The translations under genes were made by a program, and so were the position numbers. Of a DNA stretch of 64,000 nucleotides, positions 54,843-64,000 are shown piece after piece. Numbering within the stretch: the stretch's first letter is position 1; every line of letters starts with the position of its first letter. The stretch lies in contig OZ007507.1 of the NCBI GenBank assembly GCA_963931865.1, forward strand, positions 16,452,681 through 16,516,680, given 5' to 3'. The stretch comes from Axinella damicornis (lineage: Eukaryota > Porifera > Demospongiae > Axinellida > Axinellidae). The notes beneath the pieces are model-generated. The model was not told the DNA's origin and ran no database searches. It saw nothing but the letters and a program-made list of their open reading frames with translations.

Positions 54843-54921
54843 TAGTCTCGTTCCCAGACCGTTTATCCAGCGCGTGTATCGCTTCCAGTATCCGTGCTGG
54901 GGTTGGTTGGGTCTGAGACTA
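54843..54921. mobile_element. 79-bp foldback MITE with 9-bp target duplication
   Basis: TAGTCTCGTTCCCAGACCG at the left and GGTTGGGTCTGAGACTA at the right. Flanks AAATCCCAT (54834-54842) and AAATCCTAT (54922-54930) match at 8 of 9. The interior is nearly identical to that at 54593-54680 ('cgcttccagtatccgtgctg'). Confidence 0.85.
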
Positions 54922-55016
54922 AAATCCTATGTACACTAATAATCTGTGCCTTTGAAGCCAGGGTGTGGGTATATTGACACTAATTGATACAAATCAGCTG
55001 TACCATGGCTTGGCTT

Positions 55017-55097
55017 AGCCTCGTTCCCAGGCCTCCGCCCAGACTTTATCTCGCAGCCGTGGAGAAAGTCCACGGCTGTGAGATAAAGTCTGGGCGG
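55017..55097. mobile_element. Truncated foldback MITE at an inversion border
   Basis: TAGCCTCGTTCCCAGGCC begins a hairpin whose inner stem 'cgcccagactttatctcgca' pairs with 'tgagataaagtctgggcg'. The outer right end is missing. The sequence switches at 55098 to the inverted copy of the copy-7 upstream region, so the rearrangement break lies in the element. Confidence 0.75.
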
Positions 55098-55540
55098 CAG
55101 TGTAATTGATATGCTTGTATCCACATTGTTTGGTAGTGAAGCTGCAACTGTGATGGCTAACCCTACCAGTGAGTTCATGCAACCTTCTATATTTGAAGTG
55201 ATAGCTATATTATGGCTAGCTAGCAATAGTGGAAGGTAGCTGTATCCAGGTATGTGGTTGCTGACTCCACTACACAAAATGACTCGGCGAAAAATGTTCC
55301 TGTGTGTTGTACTGCTGAGCACCATGGTCCTCTTCACACTGCTTATGAAGGTGCAGTTCATAAACAAACAGACCATGGGACTGGAAGGCGATGCCAGTGA
55401 TGCCAGACGAGTAGCTACAACCAAGATTTGTGTAGCTATGCAATACAAACAGAAAGTTGTCTGCCAAATCATCTCAAGAAAGCACTAGGCAATCCTGATG
55501 AATGTGATTGTGACGTATTGGTACTAAGTTACAACCAATC
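55098..55540 (+). pseudogene. Glycosyltransferase-like copy 9, N-terminal fragment
   Basis: Carries the upstream flank and the first about 85 codons of copy 7 in opposite orientation: MTRRKMFLCVVLLSTMVLF, stem GLEGDASDARRV. Two 4-5 bp insertions (TAGCTA-type, near 55413 and 55433) then shift the frame. It ends after 'gtactaagttacaacc' with no catalytic domain. Confidence 0.85.
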
Positions 55541-55611
55541 GATGTCTATCAATATGAAATTGGAACTGAGGCAAGCAAGTTTCTAATCTCCTAGCTATAG
55601 CAGTGTCGTGT

Positions 55612-55666
55612 TAGCCTCGTACCCAGGCCTTCACGTGGAACTCGTGAGGGCCTGGGTGCAAGGCTA
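55612..55666. mobile_element. 55-bp foldback MITE with exact 9-bp target duplication
   Basis: TAGCCTCGTACCCAGGCC and GGCCTGGGTGCAAGGCTA form nearly the whole element. GTGTCGTGT flanks it at 55603-55611 and 55667-55675. It is the smallest member seen and shows the minimum that was mobile. Confidence 0.92.
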
Positions 55667-55740
55667 GTGTCGTGTTATCTGTCAATGCAGTGTGAAATTG
55701 ACTTGTGGCTCAGTGAAGTGGGTTTCCTTAACGTCTATAA

Positions 55741-56447
55741 ATTAACTTGTGGTCGTATATTAGCAGCCGTTTGGCAGATGTGCTGGACCAGCAGGTCAAT
55801 GTGGGCGCTGTCTAGTCTATGTGACGAGCGCAAAACGAGGTACGTGCGGAAGGAAGGGAGGAGTGTGAAAAGACCACGCCTAAAAATTGAAAACTTTCCC
55901 ACGGTAGTCCCGTTACTATTTTTAGCTTGCACGTGTAAGCAGACTCAAGGATGACGACTACTAGAAGACAGAGAAATGGGCAGTATCAAGACTCCAATGG
56001 TATAGCGAGGCAGGGGAATGACATACTGGTAGTGACAGACCTCGACAAACACAAAGTGCTGTATGACGATGCAGTTGATCGAGCCGCTCCACACAGTCAA
56101 GCGGGTGTCTCAACTCAGTGGAAAGAACCGCCCCTTGTGCTTTTCTGGAGTTCCAACATGTGGAAGTGGCGGAGATGGTTGAGGTTTATATGTGTAATAG
56201 GGTGGGCCCAATGGGAGGGGTTAGAACCGCCACCTGCTTCTTGCTGCTTGAGGCAATGACTTCGTGCCTTGTGGTCACTGTTCCCGGTGCGCATGCGTGC
56301 AATCCTTCAAGCTCCTCCCACCGTTAACTCCGTTTAACTTAATCTAAACTCCATTTAACTTGTGGTCGTATATTAGCTACCAGTCGTTTGGCAGATGTAC
56401 TGGACCGGCCAGCAGATCAATGTGGGCGCTGTCGAGTCAAAGTGACT
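55741..56447 (+). repeat. Direct repeat of about 88 bp, 615 bp apart
   Basis: 'ttaacttgtggtcgtatatt' through 'atcaatgtgggcgctgtc' occurs at 55741-55825 and 56356-56447. The sequence between has a frame starting 55951 (MTTTRRQRNGQ) with no recognised domain. This could be the flank or terminal repeat of an unrecognised element. Confidence 0.6.
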
Positions 56448-56703
56448 AAGTTAGCTACTCCTCATGCTTTTCTATTATGATCAGCATCAACCCACCTGCT
56501 TCTAGTGATTGGGGTATGAGAGTGAGGGATCCATCCCTCACCTGGCCCAAAAGAAGACCCTTGGTCTTCTGACCCCAATCACACCCAACACATCACCATG
56601 TGCATGACATCCCCTACCCTACACTCTATGTCTCCACCTTATATGTGAACGATACATTAATATCACAATGATGCAGTGATAATCTAGTGGAGGTTGACGT
56701 GGA

Positions 56704-57537
56704 CTACTGAGTGCTTAGGGCATGTGTTATCTTAGCCAGCTGCTCTCGAGGGATGCGTATGTACAATAGATATGCTGAACTGTGCCATCTTCCGAGGGCC
56801 TTAATCACGGAATCTTCGATTCCTCTTGCTGGCTGCTGTTGTGGCAGCCCCGATACAGAAGCTGTGCCCTTTGTAATCCTCAGCCTTGACTCCTGCCTCT
56901 TTGAGAGCTGCTCGAACCCCATGAATGAATCCGTCCTTAGTGAGGCTTTTGCCGTCTTGGAATTTGAAAGAGGACCCACTGAATATCCCCTCACAGCAAG
57001 ATATGCCAGCATTGCAGCCACTGGACAGAGGTCGTCCCCTGTCTTTCCAATGTAAACATCGATCCCAGTTTTGGAGGCCTTCAGGAAAACCTTCAAGAGC
57101 GATGGATTTTCTCTGCTATCAATTGCTATATCCTGTGCCACTAGATGCTTAGAAGGGTCGAAGTCTGACTCTGATGGAATGGTTACCTCCCCTGCTCGGA
57201 AGAATCCAAAGAATGTCAGTGTACAAGCTGCCCAAAGCATGATGACATCATGCTCCCTCCCTCTAGGGGACCACACCGCTCTTATCTTGCAGAGAATCTC
57301 TGGAGTGATAGGTAGCCGTGTGTCCTTGCGATCTGGGGATCTCAATGCGTGGACTTTGACTATGCCTGCTTGGATTGTCTTTAATTTTGGCATCTTGGCG
57401 TGACCTGGTTCTGGCAGGTCCCGGGCAATTTGCTGGTACCGGAGTGCAGACAACCTTGACTGCCAAGTTGGGTGACATAATAGCTTAGAATTCTTTGTGT
57501 TAACGGATATGGCTGGAGAATCCCTTACTTTTGACAA
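56704..57537 (-). pseudogene. Tyrosine recombinase of DIRS-like element
   Basis: A 277-residue frame. GFFRAGEVTIPS near 57210 carries the first catalytic Arg. The end has ALGRWHSSAYLLYIR with the candidate nucleophile Tyr. The region before it (near 56880, RLRITKGTASV) should hold the H-x-x-R box but is out of register, consistent with compensating indels. It would have catalysed circle integration. Confidence 0.75.
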
Positions 57538-57734
57538 AATTCTCTGAACCTTTTTGCTGCTGCTTCGTACGTCTTATGAGTTGACGGTGCTAGTCCCTTA
57601 CCAAAAAAGAACTGAATGCACTCGTCCAGCTCTCTGATAACCAATCCCCTTGGGGTGACGCCAACAAGTCCATGATCCCTTCTGGAATGGGTGTAGGCTC
57701 CGGATCCATTGCTGTTTGGGCCTTAGAAAGGAAA

Positions 57735-59426
57735 GATACGGGAGAGATCGTCTGCTAGTATGTTATGTGAACCTGGCACATGCACAGCTGTAATCTGGAA
57801 CCCATACATGGCTTCAGTAAAAAATAAGGAGCACAGCAACTGCATCAATTCATCGTCCCTGCTGTATCTGGATTGTATAACTGCTACCACTGCTTGGTTG
57901 TCGCAATAACTTTAACATGCAGCCCTCTCCACTTTCTCCCCCACACGATGCATGCGAGTATGATTGGAAGTAGCTCCTTTGTGGCTATCGAGGTTAGATT
58001 GGTTCTTTGAGTTCCACTGTACTTGAAACCATTTGTCCCCTGAGAAGGCTCCACAGCCCCAGTTGCCTGACGCATCTGATGTTACTGTGATGTCAACTGG
58101 CAGCTCATTGAACAGTGACATCATGGTGATCCCATTCCATGCCCTAAGAAATGCTCTCCACCAGGATAGATCTGCTCTAAAGGAGGCACTATACGAATGT
58201 GATGCCACGATTTATGCCTGACCTTTGACAGTATGATCATCCTGCATAAGAATGATCGACCAGGCTGAAGTTGACCAATCAGTGAATCTAATTCGTGCTT
58301 TGTGCAAAATTTCTTTTTCTCCCACCCCAAAATCAGCTCCTCTATCCTACAAAGTTTATCTTCAGGCAGTCTGATCTGCATTTTCACTGCAAAACCAAGG
58401 AACACTAACAGTGTACTTGGGCCTTCACACTTCTCAATAGCTAAAGGTATGCCAAGTAATTAAACTCACAGACAGCAAAGAGGATTTGGCAGTTTCTATA
58501 GCACTCATCAGATCCTGGTGCTCCCATTGTAATGTAATCATCCAAATAGTGCCAGATATGTGACACCCCATGTTGCTGCGATATCCACTGCAGTGCATCG
58601 GCGATAGAGTTAAAAATCTTGGGCGCCAACCTTAAACCAAATGGTAGGACTGTATCAACGTATATGCTGTCTTGCCAGGTCATGCCTAGCAGATGCCGAT
58701 CAGCTGGGTGAAAAGGGACCACTCTGTAGGCACTTTTATGTCAACTTTGGCTAGCATTGTGCCGCTCCCCACTTGAGTGATGTTTCTCACTACCTGTTCT
58801 ATCTTAGTATATTCAAGTGAACACAGGTCCGGCTGGATTCCATCATTTGCACTACCCCCGTCCGGAAACAATAGGTCAACTGTTAATCTCCATTTGTTCT
58901 CTTGGTGTCTCTTAGGTATTACCCCGATTCTACTTAGGTGTACTTGCGGAGATAGTTGCTCAGGACGGAAAGGACCCTGAAGCTGGCCCAGACTGCACTC
59001 TTCCTTTAGATACTTCTCAATAACCTGGGGGTGTTGCCGTGCGGAGAGCATGTTCTGCTTAGTAAGCTTCAGTGGTTGGGAACGGTTGAACCCAATCTGA
59101 AAACCGTTTCTGATGCCGTCTAAAATATACTGGGTGAAGATTCTACCGGGGTAGTACTGGAGGCATCTTGCCCAAGCTTGATGGTTTAATGGTGTTGTTA
59201 CATCAGCCAGACGTGGGTCTGCCATGTCTCCTTCCTGATCCTTCATTGATGCCAATTTTATGAGGTCCGAGGTGTATTGGTAAGTGGGGGATGGTGGTAC
59301 CATATGACCTAACATGGAAAGGCAGTTAATAATTATTATTGTTAATCGTGAGTCATTAATATGTGGCCATGTCACACCGGCATGCATTGCATGTTGTGGT
59401 GGAAGTATCATTGAGACCACAGTCAC
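57735..59426 (-). pseudogene. Reverse transcriptase and RNase H of DIRS-like element
   Basis: Frames 59426-58686, 58722-58441, 58405-58121 and 58208-57884 join into one protein. Landmarks: VIPKRHQENKWRLTVD, MLAKVDIK, LPFGLRLAPKIF, YLDDYITMGAPG (58545, RT catalytic Asp pair), VFLGFAV, then TSDASGNWGCGAF and IATKELLPI (RNase H). A frame change lies near 58735 just after the first RT Asp, with more between blocks. Later, VPGSHNILADDLSR near 57760 closes the RNase H. Confidence 0.8.
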
Positions 59427-59499
59427 CTGGTAATCATTATGACTTTGTTAGTTAGTGGATAAAGCTGAGCAACGTGATATAGCTAGCTAGGGCCGAGTT

Positions 59500-60530
59500 G
59501 CTTAGATGCGGCTTGAGGCTAGATATATATTAAATTATGATGCACGGCTGAAGCTAGTTCTAGTGACTCTGGTTCTTGTCCTGGCTGCTCACTGTGAGTT
59601 ACATCCTCCTGGGGAACTTTGCCTGTGGGATGGTGTTGCCTTTCTCCCACGTTCTTCTCTTGTATGGCTTGGGACGGGGGCAATATGCTGCTGGGTGCCC
59701 CTGCGAGCAGACCCTGCATACATGGGCAAACCTACATGGATTGTATTGGCATCTTGCATGGGCCCTCTGCTGCATTACGCACAATGTCATAGTGAACTTG
59801 TGCCTGTGGTGCCGGCAAATGAGGTACCTGCCGTTGGCGATAGTTAGAGACATGAGGTGGTTGAGTAACTTGAGTGCCCATCATCGTTTGGGGAACATGA
59901 GTTGGTTGAGCGGCATAAAGCTGTTGGGGGGCGTATGGCATTTTGATGGTATATGGCAGCTGGGGGGCACCCATTGAGGGTATATATCCAATGCCATGGC
60001 CTGGAGTGGGTTTGTTGCTCCATAACGGCATGTTTCCGACACATGTTCTTCACTTAAGCAGTGTGTGCATGACGGAGCTCTACCCTGACCAATGAACCAT
60101 GTGGCTGACAAGTTTTGGTCTATCATGGCCCATGCAGTTCAGATGCTTCAGGCATGGAGCCTTCCTCCGGTATGCCACATCATATGCCACCCACTCCAGG
60201 GCCCGGCTCTTCTTGTAGCAACGCACTATGTGGGTCAGGTATGAGAGAAAGTGCTGGATGTGTTGGGGGTACTTTTCGGCAAGCACTGACACTAGAGAAC
60301 AGTAACATTGGATCCATACCATTATGTCTGTGACTGCTTCTTTCTTCTTAAACAAGGCAGCGATACTCCGATCCGATGACACGTCGTCAAACAGCCATGC
60401 TTCTGGGCGCAAGTCGGACATGATCGACGAACTCCAAATTCAGTATTCGTTTGCGCAAATTTGCTGAAGTGGGCATAATGCATCTCCCATAAATGACCCA
60501 CCGGGCATAAGGCCCACGGTTTCTGTCGGG
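59500..60530 (-). pseudogene. gag-like region of DIRS-like element
   Basis: The best frame is 60421-60080 (MSDLRPEAWLFDD...), followed by a CxHC-type knuckle (CTHCLSEEHVSETC, near 60050) and a second Cys/His cluster (CRVCSQGHPAAYC, near 59710). The preceding frame (…LNLEFVD, near 60440) joins it across a shift. Gly/Pro/Gln-rich sequence lies between. No single open frame remains. Confidence 0.6.
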
Positions 60531-60839
60531 TTGACAATGTCTGTTGTTTGGGAGTGGAACTATAGCTGGGCTAGAGATTGATGATGTCATTGTGGCCATT
60601 GTCCCCACACTTGTGCTAAGGTTTAGGACTGGAGCAACCGGCCATTGTGGCAAGGTTGTCAGTGCCGGCTGGCAGGGGCTGAGTAGCAAGGGGAATGATG
60701 GGAACTTCCCCCAATGCTGTGGCTGGTGGGGTTGTCCCCATAATATTGTAACTTCTGTAGGTTTTGGGGAGGGGAGAGGTTGAGATAAAGAAAAAACTCT
60801 GGCTGGTTCGTATTTGGCTGGAATGACTAGGCAGCTGTA

Positions 60840-61260
60840 GGGTGGCCGAGGACATGCAGCAAGTACCAGTTCAGTCATTATGTGCGTGCACATGGGGCCA
60901 CTGTGGGCATGCAGCAAAGTGTGGCCGAGCAGATAACATGTGCCGTGTAGTGTGCAGCCGGCACCTCTTGCAATTACCATGCCTGGAGTGCCCACGGCCA
61001 TGCAGGTGTTATGTGTTATGCTGAGCAGCTGCATTGCCTTATGTGGGCTGGCTGATCGAAGTCATGCAGCAATATGGAAATAGCAGCACTACGGCAATAC
61101 AATGAGCAGATATTGGCCAGTGCTACTAGCTTGGCAGTTACCATGCCTGGAGTGGTCATGGTCATGCGGCACGGGCATAGCCTTGGCAGGTGCTGCTAGC
61201 TTGGCAATTACCGTGCTGGAGTGGCCATAGCATGCTAAATTGGGGCCTGCAGAGCCATGC
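60840..61260. repeat. Imperfect repeats of ttaccatgcctggagtgg
   Basis: 'accatgcctggagtg' with 'cttggca' and 'ggccatg' neighbours occurs near 60975, 61140 and 61210. It is probably a decayed tandem array next to the DIRS-like element, possibly part of its end. Confidence 0.5.
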
Positions 61261-62076
61261 GACTGGCATATCTCAGTCCAATCGCCACCGTACCGGAAAT
61301 CCATTCACGCCTGTACAAATTTATTTACAACGGCACGTATGCGTAACGCGGAACATTTCCGGAAGTATGCGGTATAGCTAAATCTGAAGTGATGAAGTGA
61401 TCGCACAAAAACGGTTATAACTTCAGATATGGTGTAGTGATTTTAATACTTTTTGGTATGCAAGCTCAGCTACAGCAGCTCTACACACCAATGCATGTAC
61501 AAAGTTTGTAGCTTACTCAAAAACGAGAGATATGACCTGACAACTGGATTTGAGTGAAAATGAGCACCATCTTCACAAAAATTGGTGCCGTTTGCAGTAA
61601 CCAACTCCTGGACAGATAGCTATCAGTGCAGGTATTTTGTTCAAGAAGTATGAATGCTATAGTTAGGATTTACATCAGTTTCCGTGTTCCAGCAATGCAA
61701 ATGGTATAAACAGTCCACATAATTTAATGCATGCGGGAATGAGAGAATGTATAGTCACCGGCATTAACATAGCTACTCTACATAGAGGCTCTGAAGTCTG
61801 TTCCTGTCAGCAGATGGTACAGAGCACTTCACACTTCGAGATGAAAGTATAAAGTGATAGCAAACAGAGTCAGCAGATACTATTCTGGTTCACTGCTAGC
61901 AGCGTCCAAAGTTCAACCTAGCCAGTGTAGCTCCTGCATGCTCACTGTTCTGCAAGAAGAGTAATCCACGGTACACACATCCTATAGCAGTGGAGAGGGA
62001 AGGGTACACGCTGACCAACACTGAATGCATTAGGACACTATGTGCAAAACAGCTTGGGAGAATGAATCGAACCCAC
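61261..62076. other. Non-coding stretch
   Basis: No gene is supported and no clear repeat structure is seen. Short frames have no recognised domain. Confidence 0.45.
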
Positions 62077-62080
62077 ACAC

Positions 62081-62360
62081 TGCAAAAACGAAGTAGTTAC
62101 TTTGACTGCTTGGTGCACCGTGTTTGGACATGCAGGATCTAGGCAATACTATTAGAATGTGGAGGACGACAGCATCCTACATAAACTGAGCATTCCAGTA
62201 GTATAGTATCCCTACATGACCAGGTTTGTGTAGGATACTACTGGAATGGCCACTCTATGTAGGATGCTACTTAAATGCAGACAACTTGGCTCCTGCATGT
62301 TCAAACATGGTGCAATTGCAACTGCACCAAGCAATCAAAACAACTACACCGTTTTTGCAG
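62081..62360. mobile_element. Foldback MITE of about 280 bp, almost fully palindromic
   Basis: CACTGCAAAAACGAAGTAG at the left mirrors CTACACCGTTTTTGCAGTG at the right. The next 'gcttggtgca', 'tttggacatgcagga' and 'gcatcctacat' blocks also mirror each other. Inner arms at 62171-62275 (cattccagtagtat / actactggaatg) complete the hairpin. No target duplication was recognised. Confidence 0.8.
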
Positions 62361-62399
62361 TGCAATGGGATACCAAAGCCGATCAAAGCTAGCACCAAA

Positions 62400-64000
62400 T
62401 GCAATATTAAGAGTTGTGCGAACATCCAGTGTACAGTAAAACCACAGTACACAGGCTCCAGGAGATGCTCAATAAGAGGGTTATATAGTATTTGATGCAG
62501 AGCCAGGGTTGCCGTAGGGCATAGCATTCCCAATATTGGGTTGTGTATACTGATCATTACAAAACGCTGTGTATGACACCATAGAGAGGGTTTGTTGTCA
62601 CATGAATCCACAGTATAATGGAATTGGGAAGGCTGATTGTCAGTGGTACGGGAGGTACCAGTAAACAGTCATGTAGAAAGCATAGCCTGATAGGCACAAT
62701 TTGTTCTAAGTGGCTACATGTGGCTAAATGGTTGCAGATGCAAGACAGGATGTGCAGCCATTAGTTGTGGCTATAAACAGACACTGAGCACCTGGATGCC
62801 ACAGCATTATTTGTACTGTTGGGGCTCACCTTCCATATGAGAATGACAGATCTCGAAGTAGACAATATAATACAGCAGGAGCACCAGACCAGCAGAAGAC
62901 GATGATATTAAGACTGGATGAGAGATGGTGAAGAGCTAGAGGAGGTCATAGAGCATGAATCTGGTGATAATAGTGACTATGAATTACAAATATAGTAGCT
63001 TATGTGTATCCACATGTGCGCGCTCAGGAGCCCATAACGGGAAGGAGCGTCCAACTAGCGTACCCATCAGTCGCAAGGTTGCAGCACATGACACTCCTTA
63101 TACGGATCCATTTGCGGTCTGTGTACGTGTACGGCTGCACAAGATTGACGTTAAGTAGGTGGGCAGGTGTTGTGTACGCTATCGTGGCTAGTTAGTTTTT
63201 CACGTGTCTGCGGGCCCTCACAGGCTTCTTAACTCCCAGCTCATGAACTTCTAGTCCACGACCGTCTGTGTTGTATTTCTGTTGAACGAAGAGGTGTATC
63301 TCCTTGGATCCTGTTTACTGGAGGTGTCGTCTGTTAGTGGCTGAGTGAGCTGCTGCCAAGTTCCAACCTAAACTCAAGCCTGCTAGTCACGTGCACATGG
63401 TCTGCCAGATACCTGCTCCGAGGTGTGTGTACTCCCCAGAGTGTTGTGTGTACTCTTCCGATCATGGTGGGATGGGTAGCCCTTTTGGTGCGGGATGCCG
63501 ACAGGCTGAAGTTTGCCGGAGTCTTTCCAGTGCTAGGTGGGCTCACATGGCGGGTGCCAGTGTCTATACTTGTCATGGATGGGAGGGTAGCCCCTTCGGA
63601 GCCTGCTGCCGACACTGGGAACCCTGTAAAGGAGGCTGCAGTTCCAATTAAGTCCCAGCAGTGAACACCTTGACTTTGTTTATGTGTATTTTTGTTCTGT
63701 ATGTGGCATGTATGCCTCCCTTCACCGGGGTCTCAATTACACTTTGCTTTGCTTTGCTTTGCTTTAACGAAGTAGGTGCGAGTTGTAGCCTAGGGCATTT
63801 TGTGCAACTGCTATCTTGCAAGTGATGGAACCCTAACAAGTACGGTAGTTTGACGCTCCTTCACGTCGCTTCGCGGCGCTCATAAGCTCCTGGCGCGCTT
63901 AATCATACTGTATTGAGAGATCATCCGGATCAGGGTTATAAAAGCTGGTGCCATTTCTAGTAACCTTCATCCACAAACTTAAAACTTACCCTGCTAGTTC
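62400..64000. other. Non-coding stretch
   Basis: No gene is supported. The region 63460-63620 has two related blocks ('gggtagccccttcggagcc' and 'gggtagcccttttggtgcgg') about 115 bp apart, a short tandem duplication. A TTTGC microsatellite (4-5 units) is at 63739-63764. Confidence 0.5.

Larger units (their letters stand above)
56704..60530 (-). mobile_element. DIRS-like tyrosine-recombinase retrotransposon, decayed
   Basis: Read right to left, the order is gag-like region (60530-59500), reverse transcriptase and RNase H (59426-57735), tyrosine recombinase (57600-56704). This combination, with a tyrosine recombinase replacing an integrase, defines DIRS-type elements. Multiple frameshifts break it. 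The characteristic split or inverted terminal repeats were not found, so the outer borders are unknown. Confidence 0.8.

Noticed and set aside
55951..56327. Exon starting MTTTRRQRNGQYQDSNG
   Set aside because: Lies between two direct repeats, has no recognised domain, and competing frames are equally long.

Overview
The window looks like nuclear DNA of an invertebrate animal, most plausibly a sponge. The supporting signs are short phase-1 introns with GT/AG borders, a secreted or membrane protein joining Calx-beta and immunoglobulin (Ig) domains, very dense small transposons, TAGC-rich low-complexity sequence, and Ty3/gypsy, DIRS-like and MULE-type elements side by side. The assignment is inference; no rRNA, tRNA or named housekeeping gene fixes it.

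Host-like genes lie mainly between 7 and 56 kb and come from two families. Family 1 is a short type II membrane protein: a cytosolic tip, one N-terminal membrane helix, a stem, and a luminal domain with an Asp-Asp-Asp motif typical of GT-A glycosyltransferases. There are nine copies or fragments. Two are intact (7144-8190 and 51278-52288, both minus) and seven are broken. In several copies the stem is a coding minisatellite with a 33-bp (11-residue) unit. The unit number runs from about one to 24 full plus 3 short units. Family 2 is a ten-exon gene (30865-36577, plus) that I could reconstruct in frame to 603 residues: signal peptide, three Calx-beta repeats, two Ig domains and a C-terminal hydrophobic anchor. 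All nine introns are phase 1. A rearranged dead copy lies at 48780-50599.

The two families form a convergent pair that was duplicated as a block. In block 1 the Calx-beta/Ig gene is intact and its glycosyltransferase-like neighbour is frameshifted. In block 2 the reverse holds. The intact Calx-beta/Ig gene also lies between the arms of a roughly 2-kb inverted repeat made from family-1 and Ig-exon sequence. This pattern of tandem and inverted duplication, reciprocal loss and length-variable extracellular stems is the most unusual part of the window. It resembles the evolutionary style of cell-surface recognition loci, but that function is only a hypothesis.

Region by region: 1-7.1 kb is repeats. 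7.1-8.2 kb is glycosyltransferase-like copy 1. 8.3-14 kb is repeats, including a 357-bp tandem duplication split by a TTAA-flanked element. 14.1-17.3 kb is a broken MULE-type FAR1/SWIM transposase gene. 17.3-20.1 kb is repeats. 20.2-21.8 kb is copy 2. 22.0-27.2 kb is a second MULE-type element, also broken. 28.2-30.3 kb holds copies 3 and 4. 30.9-36.6 kb is the Calx-beta/Ig gene. 37.2-38.2 kb is copy 5. 39.3-43.9 kb is a young Ty3/gypsy element with 5-bp target duplications. 45.9-48.5 kb is copy 6 with the long minisatellite. 48.8-50.6 kb is the dead Calx-beta/Ig copy. 51.3-52.3 kb is copy 7. 52.8-53.2 kb is copy 8 and 55.3-55.5 kb is copy 9. 56.7-60.5 kb is a decayed DIRS-like element. 61-64 kb is repeats.

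A family of small foldback elements with TAGYCTCGTTCCCAG-like ends is scattered throughout. At least seven copies are flanked by exact or near-exact 9-bp target duplications, which points to Mutator-type (MULE) mobilisation.
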